64,000 nt of DNA from Cloeon dipterum (Eukaryota; Arthropoda; Insecta; Ephemeroptera; Baetidae). Under the pieces are notes generated by a model. It worked only from the letters and a program-made list of their open reading frames with translations, did not search any database and was not told the origin of the DNA. The position numbers and the translations under genes are program-made. The stretch is from the NCBI RefSeq assembly GCF_949628265.1, contig NC_088787.1, forward strand, positions 21,752,501 through 21,816,500, read 5' to 3'. Below are positions 31,507 through 44,703 of this stretch, piece after piece. Positions within the stretch are counted from its first letter, which is position 1. Each line of letters starts with the position of its first letter.

Positions 31507-33751
31507 ATGCAGCCGCGGCTTTTCCTTTTGCTGGGCGTTGCACTCGTCGCGGCGTCGACCACAGCGAAAAAACTACGTGAGTCTCACTGATACTTTGACA
31601 ATTAATTGACTAATTTTTGCTATTGATTTAGATTTGAGCATCAATCTTAAATGCTGCGTTTTAAAAGAAAATTATTTTAAATTGTTTTTAAATTCTTTTA
31701 AAACGTAGCTATTTATAGAGGTCAAAAATTTCTGTCAGATGATAAGAAAAAAAGGAAAAATTACAAATTTCTTTTAAATTATGTGGTGAAAAAATTGTCA
31801 ACTGATTTTTATTTTTAATTGCATATTTTTTGCAATTTTTAGTATTTTTCTGTCAAGTACAGAAGTTAATAATTCGAATTGGAACTTTTCTTTTAAAGTC
31901 TTAAAAATACCCTATATGGAGACTACTTCTTAACGTCTCTAGGATATATTTTTATTAGAAAAAAATGTATTTTTTCTAATTGAACCCTAATCCTTTTCCA
32001 AATTGAAATAAACAGTCAAAATATTCTCAAAAATTCTGTGTAACCCATCCATTTTGCAAGAAATATAGTCTATCCTGATACTCAATTCCTGCTAAAATTT
32101 AATTTTTCCCAAAAACTTAAATAAATATGAGTTGGATTATTTCAGCCCCGTTTTGTTTACATAGTTCTGTTAATATTCAAGCTGACGTGTTAATATTGCA
32201 AAATGTGCAACAAAAACGAAGCAATTTCGGTCGGAGTGGCGTGTATAAGAAAGTAAAAGTGGTTAGCCATGTGCGCGACACGACACTTTTACTTTTGGCA
32301 TTGCCGATCAAAACAAGCAGCAGTGAATCCGCTGTGCTGTCTTCTTCTGTTCTCCCAAACAAACCCGACGCTCGCGGCAGGCGCCGTCTACACCGAGATT
32401 TTATTAATTGTTATTAGGTCACAATTGGCTCTCTCACGCGCTCCCTTCTCGTTTTAAACGGTGTTGCTCACAGGCTGTTATTATGCTGTTAGCACGATTA
32501 AAACAATTATATGCATGTGTAATGCAGCGCGTTTCTAGCTAAACCGGATTTCTCTTTTTATTGCAGCTGACTACATCCAGAAATGCCACAGGAGTGACCC
32601 GAAATTCGATGCATGCATGATCAGTTCGATCGAATCGCTGAGGACGCGACTTGGAAGAGGTGTGATTATTTATTTTGTGTACACAAAAATGGGTATAACC
32701 CTCTGGAATAATTGCAGGAATCCCCCAACTGCAGGTGCCTGGATACGAACCTCTGGTCATCCCTGCGCTGCACATCGACAGAAACAATGAAGCCCTGGAA
32801 GTCAGCGCTACCCTGGAAAACCTCAAGGTTGCTGGTGGCAGCAAATTCATCATCAATGATTTAAAGTGAATATGAGTATAATGATTTCTATGCAAAAACG
32901 AAGTATCCAAAATGAAACAACTAAATTATTTTTTCTAGTAGACTTATCAAGTATTTGTCTACAAGTTGTTATTTTCTCTCTTCGAAATTGCTAGAAAAGT
33001 TTCAATGAAAGAGTTAAATTGTATTTAATTTTATTGCAATTACTTTAACAAGTGAGTAATTTAAATCTATTATTGATGTTATTTGAAATAATTTTACCAA
33101 ATTATTACATGAAAATTAAATTATTTACTTTTTGTTTTCCAAGAACGAACTTTGACGGTCTGGGCTTGAAAGCGAAAATCACCCTGCCAGAGCTGCAGGT
33201 GGTGACCGACTATGACGTGAACGGCAGGCTCCTTGTGGTGCCCTTGACGGGCAAAGGCGTTCTCGAGGGAACCTTCAGTGAGTTCTGGCAGGATTCCCGG
33301 CTTGTTTCACTTACAATTAAAAAAATTTCCATCTGCAGAGCAAGTTACGGCTGACTTGCAAGTGACTGGAAAATTCACCGAGAGAAAGAATAAAAAGTAC
33401 CTGATGATCGACAACTTCAAGTCGGACGTCAAAGTCGGCGACTCAAAACTCAAATTCCTGACGCCAAGCGGCCAGGCGCAGAAGCAAACCGCCATCAGTA
33501 AGATTTTTTCATTTTTTTTTTCATTTTTAGTACTGCCGGAAGCGAATTTTTTGTTGGTGGCAGTGAACTTGGCCTGTTATCTTATCTATTTTTTTTCAGC
33601 CTCGGCCAGCACGCAATTCATCAACGGCAACAAGGATCAAGTTTTGGAGCTGATCAAGCCCATCATCGAGGACACGGTCAATGAACTGTTCACCGGCATC
33701 GCCAACCGAGTTCTCCAATCGGTGCCATATGACGATCTCGTCCCTGAATAA
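31507..33751 (+). CDS. Takeout / JHBP-like secreted protein, gene C
   Basis: Six exons: 31507-31576, 32567-32659, 32718-32865, 33144-33277, 33339-33497, 33600-33751; 251 aa with consistent phases. The signal peptide is residues 1 to about 20 (MQPRLFLLLGVALVAASTTA). The CX9C pair is at 30/40 (CHRSDPKFDAC). Then come RLGRGIPQLQVPGYEPLVIP, the basic strand FDGLGLKAKITLPELQV, and a conserved VNGRLLVVPLTGKG turn. The protein ends in a helix-rich segment NKDQVLELIKPIIEDTVN and SVPYDDLVPE. That order matches the JHBP/takeout fold, a secreted carrier of a hydrophobic small ligand. The introns are mostly short (58-280 bp) except the first (about 1 kb). It is divergent from gene B and in tandem with gene D, which it most resembles. 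Confidence 0.94.
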
Positions 33752-33852
33752 GCAGCGAGATATTTTTAATTTAATTTTTTTCACTTGTATATTTCCCCAT
33801 CGGAATGCATTTTTTGCAGATTAGAGACTGCGCACGTGATGTTACTATGAAA

Positions 33853-33858
33853 AATAAA
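33853..33858 (+). terminator. Poly(A) signal of gene C
   Basis: AATAAA about 100 nt after the gene C stop codon. Confidence 0.6.
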
Positions 33859-35665
33859 TTCGTTTTTAAGCCTTATAATTTTGAATTTGTTTGCAACAAA
33901 CGCCGAAAACCTTTTTTGCGTCATTTTCCATGCTATAATATGGCGTTTTTCTAGCATTAAAAATTGTTTTGAAATTTGGTATTTTGCGAACAAGAGTATC
34001 ATGTTTTAAAAAATTGCTCAGCAATCAAGAGTTAAAATCGGAGAAAAATTAAAAAAAAACACGGAAGCAATTACAAACAAAAATTACTCTACTCTTTTGC
34101 ACAAGTTCAAATTGGAATATAATAGAGGGAAGTGGTTGATTTCCTGCTTGACGAGAGAGTGCGAGATCCTCCGCTGTGCTCTTCAGCTTCTTATTATCGC
34201 ACACGAAGGTTAAGTCTGCTGTTAGCAGCAGATCCTGCATTTGCTTCCTCCACTTGCAAACCTGTTGACCCTTGATTGTGTCTGTTTTATTTATTTGCTC
34301 GTGAATTTACGAAAATGCGCAATTCGCGTGGGAACAAAGAGCCAGGATATTGCTTCGCTGAAAACCTTGAAGAAAAGGCAAAAAGTATCTCGCAGATCTG
34401 GTTGATTTGTTTTACGACGTGATGAAAATTTTCAGGCCTACTCACAGTTGGTCAATCTGAACAAAAAGGAAAATGTTTGGTGCATTGAGCCGTGAGAAAC
34501 ACGGGCTTCGAAAATAAAAGTGTACTGCTACTTAAGGAATTTCTGAGATATTATACCCGAAAGTGATGGATGTTCTAATATATAGCTAGTAATACTTGAA
34601 AATTAAAAAAACAGATTCCTTACGATTTCTTGATAGTACTAATTATCTTGTCAATCTTGGGCAATAAAAATTCGCATGGTATCAAGATAAAGCAGAAACA
34701 TAGTATTACAATATTTCAACCATTTATGTTTAATTAAATATTGCGTAATATATTTTTTTTAATTATTGTGCTTGCTATACCAACGCAATCGTTTTACAAC
34801 TCTTTCTATAAATAGAACAATCGACAAACACCAAGAAAACAAAACCTTAGGTACTTTTCCTGCAGATGCTGTAGGCCTGCAGCGTAATGGTGGAAAATTC
34901 ATCAAGGTCGCGGGTGAAAAAATTTGAAGAATAATAGTGCACAGTGCACGCAATGCGTGGTGCAGTGAATGAATAAAAGGCAGATCAAGTTTACAGCGGC
35001 CTGATGCATAATGTAGGTGAAGGCGAGTGGCTACTGACAAACGATCGAACAGCAGCAACACGCATTCAACACTGTGTCATAAAGGCAATGCCAATTACCA
35101 ACTAGATTTTATTGTCTTTCATTCAGTTTTAATTCGGTTCTCACGCCACCAGCAGACAAAGCAGCATTTTTAATGAAATAAACAGTGTACATCCCACGAG
35201 TGAATAAAATTTAAACGCGCAGCCAAGCGGTAATTATTTCTTTAAAAAACTTCCTTGCGTAATTATGCTTGCACACGAAACTATATAATTCAGGGAAGAG
35301 TCAATATTTCCTTCCTTATTTCTGGTGTCTTTGGTAGCTTAAATAATTTTTATGTATAACGTCTTTTCTGATTAGTTAATTGTCAATTCCAATTTCTTTG
35401 AAATTAAATTTTGACCTTGGGAAATTAAAAAAAAAATAAATTGTCATGCGGCTTTAGTCTAAAATAATAAAATGTTGTCCCAACGAAGGGTGTGTCCGTG
35501 CGCTTTAGCAAATATTGATTGCATCAGCAGGCTTGTACGTCTGATGAGAATAATGAGAATTATTTTCTCGGCTGAACGAAGCAGCCAGCCCCGCGATGGA
35601 CTTGTATGATGACCTTTGCGAGTGCGTATTATGACTTCTTCCTGCCCCCAGCAGGGCGGGGGGCT
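33859..35665. other. Intergenic between tandem genes C and D
   Basis: AT-rich with no coding signal beyond chance frames. The proximal promoter of gene D occupies its right end, including a short GC-rich stretch around 35575-35665. Confidence 0.45.
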
Positions 35666-35702
35666 TATAAAAGTAAGAAAGGTCTCGGCTGAATCGCTCA
35701 GT
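35666..35702 (+). promoter_or_regulatory. TATA box and initiator of gene D
   Basis: TATAAAA at 35666-35672, followed at core-promoter spacing by an arthropod-type initiator TCAGT at 35698-35702. This predicts transcription from about 35700 and a 5' UTR of about 53 nt. It is the clearest core promoter in the window. Confidence 0.75.
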
Positions 35703-35752
35703 ATTTTTGCGTGAAGCACGTGTGCGTGTGAACAACTAAGCACAGAGCAGAG

Positions 35753-37037
35753 ATGAAGCTGCAGTTCGCTTTGGTCGCGCTCGCGTGTTTGCTGGCTGTT
35801 TCTGCTGCCAGGACGATTCGTGAGTAACATTTATTTCTTAATACCTTATTTAGTTGATTCATTTTATTTATAATAAGATTTTTGTCTCAAAATAGAATTA
35901 AATATTTTAAATTGAATTTTAATAATTTTTCAGCTTCGTATGTGAAGATCTGCAGCAGGAATGACCCACAGTTGAACAGGTGCCTAGTGGATTCTGTGGA
36001 CAAACTGCGGCCGTACCTGGCCAAGGGCATCCCTGAGTTCCGCATCCCGCCCTACGACCCACTGATGATCCCCAAGGTCAGCCTGACGCAGGGCGAGGGC
36101 CCGGTTAGTTTCAAGTCCGAGTTCAACAACCTGAAGACCTCCGGCGCCAGGGAAGTGGTGGTCAGGGGTGTGGAAGTTGACCTTAAAAACCTGGTCGTCA
36201 CCCTGGACCTGTTCTTCCCCAAGCTGCGCATCCAGTCCGACTACGAGGTGGACGGCAGGATCCTGGTCGTGCCGGTCCAAGGCAGCGGCTACAGCGATGG
36301 CAACTTTAGTGAGTTATTCCGCACGACCAGTGCTGCATTTTCTTTAAACCAAATTGTGTGTCATTTGCAGCTAGCGTCGCGGCACACATCGTCCTCAGCG
36401 GAAACGAGGAGAAACGCAAAAACCTGACCTACGTGTCCCTCAAGGACCGCACCGTCAAGCTGGAAATCGGTGGCGCCTCCATGCACTTTGACAACCTGTT
36501 CAACGGCAACAAGCAACTCGGTATGTAACTATAAGTTTTCTGAAGAAACCTGACGTCTCGACCTGCTAAAAATGAGATGATGCTATTTAGAGAAATCAGT
36601 TTCATGGGTTTAACTGACGATATTACAATCTTCAGGATTAAACCCCTGCCAATTTGCCCAACTACTCTCCAAATTTTTCCGTGTCAAGTCTTGAAACTCT
36701 ACGTCGCAAAATGCAATTTTCATTTAAACAGTTCATAAAGATTATCATTCTCAAGGTGATCAATTTAATTTCTTCTCATTTTTCAAGAAGCGTACGTGTT
36801 TCTATTTTTACGATTTGCGTAGCAAACACATGAGAACCTGTCTGCGGATCTTGGCTTATACTGTGTTGTTATTCAGGTGAAACTACCAACCGCTTCTTCA
36901 ACGAGAACTGGCGCGACATTGTGCGCGAAATCAAGCCCGTGCTGGAGGACACGATCGCCGAGGTGGTGCACGGCATCGTGCGTCAGGTGTTCGACCTTTA
37001 CCCCCTTGAGCAGCTGCTGCCCGAGACTGCCCCGTGA
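35753..37037 (+). CDS. Takeout / JHBP-like secreted protein, gene D (two introns lost)
   Basis: Four exons: 35753-35819, 35934-36308, 36371-36520, 36877-37037; 250 aa. The signal peptide is residues 1-19 (MKLQFALVALACLLAVSAA). The CX9C pair is at 29/39 (CSRNDPQLNRC), followed by LRPYLAKGIPEFRIPPYDP, the typical family motif. The middle holds LFFPKLRIQSDYEVDGRILVVP, and the C-terminal helix region reads WRDIVREIKPVLEDTIAEVV. Exon 2 is 375 nt, exactly 93+148+134, the sum of three separate exons in genes A, C and H. Two introns have therefore been deleted precisely. Coding sequence is markedly GC-rich against AT-rich flanks. It is probably a secreted hydrophobic-ligand carrier, highly expressed to judge from the strong core promoter (inference). 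Confidence 0.95.
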
Positions 37038-37152
37038 ACAGGGCGGCGTTAACACCGCCCTGGCCCACATACCTCACTCAGCGCACGACTGCACATGAAA
37101 TAATTTTATTGTTCCTCCTGTGATTAACTGTATGCATCGAGAGAAAGAAAGA

Positions 37153-37162
37153 AATAAATAAA
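37153..37162 (+). terminator. Poly(A) signals of gene D
   Basis: Two overlapping AATAAA hexamers about 115 nt after the stop codon. Confidence 0.65.
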
Positions 37163-38800
37163 AACAGTATAGTTTGTAGCAAAACGTTTTATTTTTATTT
37201 TTCTAGAATTGGCGAGATGGCAGGAAAGGAATTATATCATTGACACGTTACTCGCTTTGATAAATTATACATTATCGAAGGCGTTACTTTCTCATCCATT
37301 ATGCCAATGCCATTTGCTTTGCCTTGTTTTGACGAGAAGAGAGCTTTTAGCACTGCATTTCGCGAAGGCTGCACGTTGCCTTGCTTACTCTGCGCGCAAA
37401 TTAACCTGCTCTAAGGAATGCAAAAACAGGTTTTAGAATTTTGCTACGAGTCTGCGTATCTCTAAGCATATTAATTGCTTGTAATTAGCGGAGTTTTATT
37501 ATAAATTGTAGCAATGTCGTTGTCTTTCCATAGGGTAGCCTCCAAAGCACCCCTGTTTATTTGATTTTGGACTGCACCAAGTGTGTCACACCTATATCAA
37601 TTGCTTAAGAGAACTCATTTCTGGTAACCGTGTACAGATATAATTATTAAAAACTGACATCTGAAATCTGATTTCACGTGAGGCCAGGAAACATCCCTTC
37701 GCAAAAATTACAGTTTGAAGTAAATAGCTAATGCGAGGAAATGAAACAAAGTTAAAGTTTTCAAATGCATTTCAACAGATGATTCAAAGGCTTTTTAAGA
37801 GAACCAACTGGAAACTCACCCGCATGGCACTTGCAACATATAGACATAATGCTGAGAGAAGCAATCATTAGTATTATGTGTAGAAACAGATCAAAACAGC
37901 CGCACACCGTGTTATTTAGGACCGATTTTGAAGCTGATTTAGGGGGTTTTATAGATGATAAGATTTTTGCTTTTGCAGAGCTATTTAGTAATAAATTACG
38001 TGCTAATTCGGAATATTTTTTGTTTTAAATGGAATCATGATCCCAGAAATTTATTTACTGCTAGCATACAATTTTTTCTAAAACATTTAAAAATATTTTT
38101 GTTTGCCCAAATTAAATAGTTTTTATTTTTTTTGAGATAAATAAAAATGATTAAACTTCATTTTTATAATTTCATAAATTGTTGTAGAAAATAGAATACT
38201 TTTTTGGAGACATTATTTGTCAAAACTGCGTATACCACCAACAAACGTCATTATATAATTTAATAGAAAGTTTTTTTACCTTTTTGGTGAGTTTTTTTTT
38301 TCAAAATATTAAATAATAAACAGCAGCATTTAGTTATTACAGGAATTCTTATTTTCGCGACGCACCTGTTTTCCATTTTCATAACTTCATTAGCTTGATG
38401 CGTCAATAGGGAATTGTTGCAGTAATTTAATTCAATGTAAAATATTTCGAAATGCGTGATTTAAGAATAAAACAAATTTTTGAAAAAAGGCAGAAATATC
38501 AAAATAGCCGGTGCTTTCTTCTACAGAAAAGACTGCAGTTTTATCCAAAATTCAGGTAAAAAAATTACTTCGAATCAACCCATGTGCAACCAAAAACTTG
38601 GACATTCTGTACAAAGCTATAAAATGGAAGGAGGACTGAAAAATCAATTTTCATATACAGGATTGTATTTGGACAGAGACAAAGTTGACCAAATATAGTT
38701 GAATAAACTCTCGATATTTCCGGATCTATTCAGAATTTCTTGAATCCTCGCCTATGAGACAGGGAGGAGGGGTGGAAATTACTTCACACTATATCGATAC
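37163..38800. other. Intergenic between gene D and transporter gene E
   Basis: AT-rich. Open frames of up to about 75 codons lack any family signature. No gene supported. Confidence 0.45.
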
Positions 38801-38803
38801 GCC

Positions 38804-38812
38804 TATATATAT
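38804..38812 (+). promoter_or_regulatory. TATA-like element of gene E
   Basis: TATATATAT about 165 nt upstream of the gene E ATG, at the boundary where the DNA turns from AT-rich to the GC-richer 5' UTR. Confidence 0.4.
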
Positions 38813-38974
38813 TTCAGGCCGTATTCGAAGAGAAGCGCTTAAAGCTAGTCGAGGACAAGGTAAAGCGAGGTGGCGGCTCGGGGCTTTTCCTGCTCGATCC
38901 CAGATCGCACGGAGCTCCAAGGCCGGCCGATTCACCCCTCGCTCCACCGAAGTACCGGCTAATCTCGTTTAACC

Positions 38975-41364
38975 ATGGCCAAGTTCACGAGAGCACAAAA
39001 ACTAACGTTGGGCGTCTTCGGGTTTGCAAATTTTTGTAACGCGATCTGCGTGTCGCTGCAGGCGCCTTTCTATCCAAAGGAGGTGAGTGAATTTTTACTT
39101 TTACTGTGTCTGACTAGAAAAAATTATTGATATTTTTAGTTTTTTGTCTTTTAATTCCAACTTGAACAACCAATCTATTTGGCACATGTTTATGAAATTG
39201 AAAAAAATTGTTGGAATTAATAGGACAATGGTATGTGTAGTATAATTGATTTCGAATTTAACTCATGTTTGACTTTTAGAGTTGAGTAAGAAACAAAATT
39301 TAAAGAGCATCAAGGGGTCAAATTCATGCGGCGCTCACTAGCCGTGCGGTTGCACAACTCACAACGGGGATTATTTTGTGCTTGAAAGAAATACCTTTTA
39401 GTTATAGCCGGCGCACTCAATATATTTCACAAACAAAATCTCTTTTGAGGAATAATAGAAGAAAATGAATTGTCTTCTCCTTCCATAAATTGAATTAAAA
39501 ACTTCATTTAAAAATGCTTAATTTTTTCAAAGGCGGAGAGTAAAGGGGCAACGGCAACAGAATATGGAGCGGTCTTCGCCGTTTTCGAGCTAATCGTGTT
39601 CATCGTTAGCCCCTTTTTGGGCAAATATGTAAGTAAAGGTTTTTCTGCAAAACGTATTTTGATTAAATCCCTGTTGCCGATTTTACCTCGCAGATGAGCG
39701 TGCTTGGAGCCCGCCGCATCTACAAAATAGGCATATTGACTGTTGCCACCAGTTCCATCATTTTTGGGTAAGCTAAACCGGAGAATTACCCCGTTAAAAA
39801 TACTAAAACAAACTTTCTCAGACTTCTGAACAGGGTTGAAGGACGTTACAATTTTATCTCGGCTTGCTTAGTTGTACGCATGATCGAGGCGATGGGAAAT
39901 GCAGCCTTCTTGACTTCCTCCTTTGCCATCATCGCTCAGGAGTTCCCTGGCAGAGTGGCTACTACCTTCGTGAGTACCGAAATTAAATAAAAAAATCAAA
40001 TCTGTCTTTTTCCAACCGCAGGCCTCTCTTGAAATGTGCTTTGGCATCGGGATGATCGCCGGACCGACGGTGGGCGGCGCTCTGTACGACATCGGTGGCT
40101 ACACGACCCCTTTCGTTGTGATGGGCTTGATCCTCTATATTGCAGGCTTCGTGGCCTTCTGCGTCCTCCCGCAAGCCAGCAAAGTCGAAACCAAAGGAGT
40201 GAAATCAAGCAAGTTCAATGATTAAAAAAATGATCTTGAAATAATAAAATAAATTCACCAGTAAGCTTGATTGAAGTGCTCAAAGTGCCAGCGATTTCGG
40301 TCGACGTCTTCAGCATCACTGTCACGGCTTTCGGCTTGGGATTCACGCAGGCAACTTTGGAACCTCATCTGCGCCAGGTAAGAATTCCAATTATTTCAAG
40401 GTTTTAATTTTTAAACTGATTCTGCTCTCAGTTTGATTTGAGTGCGATTACGCTGGGCGTGTTCTTCGTAATCAACGGCGCTTTATACGCGGTCACGTCG
40501 CCCTTCTTTGGCTGGCTCTGCGACAATTACTTTCAACCGAAAATCATCACCGTCTATGGTTGCCTGCTAAACGTCGCCGGGTTCATGCTTCTCGGACCAG
40601 CACCATTTCTTCCGTTCGAAACGTAAGTTTCCCCAAAGCTTTTATTGATAAACTTTTTATAGGTTTTGTTCTTCTATGCAGGAGGTTGTGGGTCTGCGCG
40701 GTGGCACAGGTTCTGCACGGCATGGGCATGGCCGCTCAACTGGTCTCCACCTTTTCAGACGCTTTGCAGGAGGCATTGTAAGCCAATATTTAAAATAATT
40801 TGATTTCATCCGATTAATTTCTTAATTAACAGTAAACACGGCTGCCCTGACAGCGAGGAAACTCACGGAATGATCTGTGGACTGTGGGCGTCCACCTTCG
40901 CGTTCGGCTCCTTCGTCGGGCCCTTGGTCGGTGGCATTCTGCTCGATCACGTCGGCTTCCGCAGCGGCTCGGTGGTCGTCATGTGCCTCAACGTCTTAGT
41001 GGTAATACTAGCAGGCTGATTTTTAAATTTTAATTAATAATTTCCCTTTTCAACAGGCTATCGCATTGATCATCTATATGGTCACCAACCGCAGGCAGAG
41101 GAGTTATTACGAAGACCTTTCCGCCTCGCAGAAAGTCAAAAACATTGAACGTTCGATCAGCGGCGGCGGCATGGTTAACTCGCTCAGCCTTTGCGCAAAC
41201 CATTGGTGAGATTATTGCAAACTTCTCGTAATTATTTTATTGTGTCTAAACTTTGTTTTCTGCTTCACAGCAAGTACAACGTTGTGCGCGAATATGCCCC
41301 CGAATTAGGTTTGGAACCTTTGAAACCAGGCTACGGAACCCTTTACACTCCGCAATGTACTTAA
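38975..41364 (+). CDS. SLC18B1: MFS transporter, SLC18B1-like, gene E
   Basis: Eleven exons: 38975-39082, 39533-39628, 39694-39767, 39822-39969, 40022-40208, 40262-40377, 40432-40622, 40682-40777, 40833-41001, 41057-41205, 41271-41364; 475 aa. It is a twelve-helix major facilitator protein. The N-terminal motif APFYPKEAESKGATATEYG and FGLLNRVEG match SLC18B1, known in mammals as a vesicular polyamine/proton antiporter. Two antiporter motif-C sequences are present: GIGMIAGPTVGG at the end of helix 5, and FGSFVGPLVGG in the second half. The loop between helices 2 and 3 carries LGARRIYKIG. Intron 5 is read as GC-AG (AA then GCAAGT); this gives exon lengths of 187 and 116 identical to gene G. It probably sits in vesicle membranes; the substrate in insects is uncertain. 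Confidence 0.93.
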
Positions 41365-41717
41365 ACAAAATTTAAGTTTAGTTTCACTCTGAAACTTCAA
41401 CACTCGAAGAGTAAACTCATTCATCCGCACGTGCCTTCATCTCCATAATTTATTTTTTATTTAAATTATTCAATTTGTAGTGAACATTTTAGTGTCTGTT
41501 TATTTGTATTTATTGTGTATTGTTCAGTGCACTATAAGATATCTTATCATCGATGTAAAAACACATGTGTATAATTAGAAGATTAAAATTTTTTTCATAT
41601 TAACTTTATAAAAATATTTCATTGCTAAACCAACAATTTTAAATAGAGATTTAGCAGCTACCAAATTTCATTAAGTTGAAAAAGTTTAAAGCTTAACTGT
41701 GAACTGTGGTGCGAAAC

Positions 41718-41723
41718 AATAAA
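41718..41723 (+). terminator. Poly(A) signal candidate of gene E
   Basis: AATAAA about 350 nt after the stop codon. The 3' UTR is AT-rich. Confidence 0.45.
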
Positions 41724-44703
41724 GCGTGTTTGAAACAAATTTACATTTGCCCCATTAAATATTAAAATCACGGCCAGAAATTGTTTAGACCGAAATAAAG
41801 TTCTTTTGACACATTTTTCTTTAAATTAAATTGGGAAATTGAGAATTTTATCCATCCCAGTCTTATTCCTGCAAATATCCTAGTTTGTCAAAAGTTTTTA
41901 ATGAAATGAGTCAGGACGTGCTGCATCCTTTTGGGGGAAGAAATTCCCTGCTGGCTTGGCAGGAAACTATCAATAGAGAAATCTCCTGTCCCTAACATTA
42001 TCATAATCAGTGTATAAAAGAATCAAGTGTAGCTAAAGTCAGAAGAATATTATAAAATTATTTCTATGCAATCTGTTAACAAACTTATATATTTAGAAAA
42101 AGATATTGATACAAAAAAATTAATTATTTATCAGATCATTAAATGCAATTTCTTCGGTGTGTAGCAATCCGGTTATTTATCAGCATTTCTTCAGAATTGT
42201 CCTGCTCTAATAGTTTCGGCTGCTGGTTGTAGCTCAGTGATCCTCAGTACTTCAACGAAACAGAAAGCTAGCTCTCATGCATGCAGGAAGCCTCCTTGTT
42301 AAGGCATATTTAGAAGTGTTAATGCACTGGGAGATAATTGAGCATTTCTGGGATCTGCTCCTGGCTGCCCAATGTGAAGGATGGCAAAAGGTGGTTATTT
42401 AAAAGTTAGTCGAAATGGTTTTTGCACCTTTCCAGCAGTAAAATAGTGCTGCCACTTGTTACCGCTTCTCCCTGAAGCGAGTAAATAAAGCCGAACTTGA
42501 CTCCCCGACATGCCAGGTCAGTCCGGCAGCATCTGAGCATCAGCCATCACGCAAAATTTACAGTCTCTACCTGAGTCCCAACAAGTTTTTACGTAAGTTT
42601 ATTCTTCATTTCGCCAAGTTTCTTTCAGTGTTTTGTATAAATTGTTCGAAACTTTTTAGTATCATGTCCACAGCCAATTAACCGTAAATTTATAAGAAAT
42701 TAGGCTATTCGGCAATTTATTGAACTCAGCCTCATAGTCGGCAGATTTGTGAGTGTCGTGATTTTTTCGAGTGTTCATTCACTGTCTAAACCGAGTTAAT
42801 ACTACTTGATATTTATGTGATAAAATATTGAAAATTATTATATAATATGATATTATTTAAGTTTAAATTGTCTACTCGTAAAATATTGTTTCACTCAATA
42901 ACTTTACCGGACAAATAGTGCACGGACAGCCGGAATATATAAAAGAAATTGATTAATTGCATAAATTGGAACTAACTCGGTTCATTTAGTAAAATTATTC
43001 AATTAACAACTTTCCCAATAAGGCTGCGCGTTTAGTTTTTGACTAGTTTTCAGGAAAAGCCTGAGTCATGAAATATCAAAATGTTCAATTTAATTAAACA
43101 AACGCATCTACAAAATTGTTACATGATTATTTGATTAAAAAATTAATTTTGAACGGGATTACATTGTTTCATACACAGTGGAAATAGAATATTCAACGAT
43201 ATTTTTTAGCAAGAGCGTTTGTCTTATTCGTTACTTTGTGAATGCGGTAAAATAATTTTAAATTTTCGCACAGGGGCTTGCCTCATCCAGCGCATCCAGC
43301 CGCCTGGCTTTTTGCTTTTATATATTATGTTGCGGTGAATGTTCATTGATGACCTAAGCAAAATTGTACTTAGTTGGTATGAGAAAATTATTTAGATGAA
43401 GAAAAGCGCGCAGAAAAACGTTAAGTCGAAAATGCATTTGCGAGCAATACAGAGGACGAGGAGAAATCGAACCGCATGTGGTACAAGCTCAGCACAGCAC
43501 AATAAATAGGTGGATTTAGCGGAAAATAGTGCGCTTTACATAGACGGCGGCATGTGACTTATGATTGTCAACATATTGTAAAGATCAAGCGTCTTTGGTG
43601 TTCGTAATTTTGGCTACAGGGAAATAGAAAGCGTGAGGAAAAAGTTACTCAACTTATCTGCACCTTTTAATTTCGCTTTTATTTTGGCCACAGCTGCTTA
43701 GAGATTTTAAACAACTTTAAACAAACCGTGGAGCCCCACTCGCTCTAAAATAAAAATTCAGGGCTCCAATCAAGTAAGTTCAAACTGAAAGCGATTTCCT
43801 TCAAGTACATCGTCCCAAAATTTTCCGTTTTTTCCGTCAGCTAGAATTTTACTAAGCATCGGATTGTCGCTTTCGCTGTTCGGCTTTTGAGTTCCCACGC
43901 GGCTGTGCCACACAAGCCCTGAACCCTTTCCAATGCTTCCTTTATGAAATCGGTTTTTTTCGTCAAGTTTTCGTTTATTTATTTACGTTTAAGGGTCTCC
44001 TCCTTTCTTCCTCAAAACTCATTTCCTTTTAATGCAACACTCGACTGCTTCAATCCAATTCCATTTACGTGCAGTAAACGCGCGGAACGCACATCTTCCT
44101 TTTTCCTTTGAAATAGGGTCCAACCGCCCCGCGGCGGCAGCAAAAAGAGTTTGGTGGTCGCAGCACCCTGGCTGTTGTGCCTCCTCTCCCATGCCACCGT
44201 CACATGTTCCATTTCGCCGGCATAAAGATTGGAATCCCCCCTGCGGCGGCTCGCCAACGAACTCCAAAATTGACCCGTCGCTGCCACGTTTCCCCCTTAA
44301 GCAAATCTTACTCGCTAAAACTTAATTAAAAAAAGCAAAATTACACATAGTTGGAAATATTAGAAAATGGGCTTCCGCGCGTTATTATTGATAACGTTGA
44401 ATGCGTTAACTGAAATCGCGTGCAGAAAATATCAAATCCGCGAAAATCTAATTTTCTTCAGAAAACCGTATTTTAAGAGCCCCACAGAATTAACAGAGAA
44501 AAACTGACAGAATCCGCGCGTCTTTTTTCGTTGACATCATTAGGTAACGAGTTTTAAAACGGAAAATTTTGGGCACACAGCAAATCAACAATGCGAGCCA
44601 ATATTAAAATAGTGCAAACTTTTACTCACGAAGAATAAATATTGTGAATGGGCAAAAACAACTAATATTAATTCTCAAACTAAACGTGCAGCTCTAAACC
44701 TGT
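41724..44703. other. Intergenic between gene E and copy F
   Basis: I searched for the first two exons of the damaged transporter copy F (the APFYPKE and GATATEYG blocks) and found neither. A GC-rich patch at 44080-44290 gives chance frames on both strands. A donor-like ACGTAAGT lies near 42591 but has no recognisable exon. Confidence 0.4.

Noticed and set aside
40213-40265. GT-AG alternative for intron 5 of gene E (exon ends at 40212, next starts at 40266)
   Set aside because: Frame-compatible, but it needs a TAAG acceptor without a pyrimidine tract and breaks the exon-length match with gene G. The GC-AG reading fits both paralogs.
42215-42290. tRNA-like or SINE start (GGTTGTAGCTCAGTGATC)
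   Set aside because: Resembles a tRNA A box, but no B box, anticodon arm or acceptor pairing follows at the right distance.
44012-44325. Overlapping frames on both strands in a GC-rich patch
   Set aside because: No similarity to the transporter exons sought there and no domain signature.
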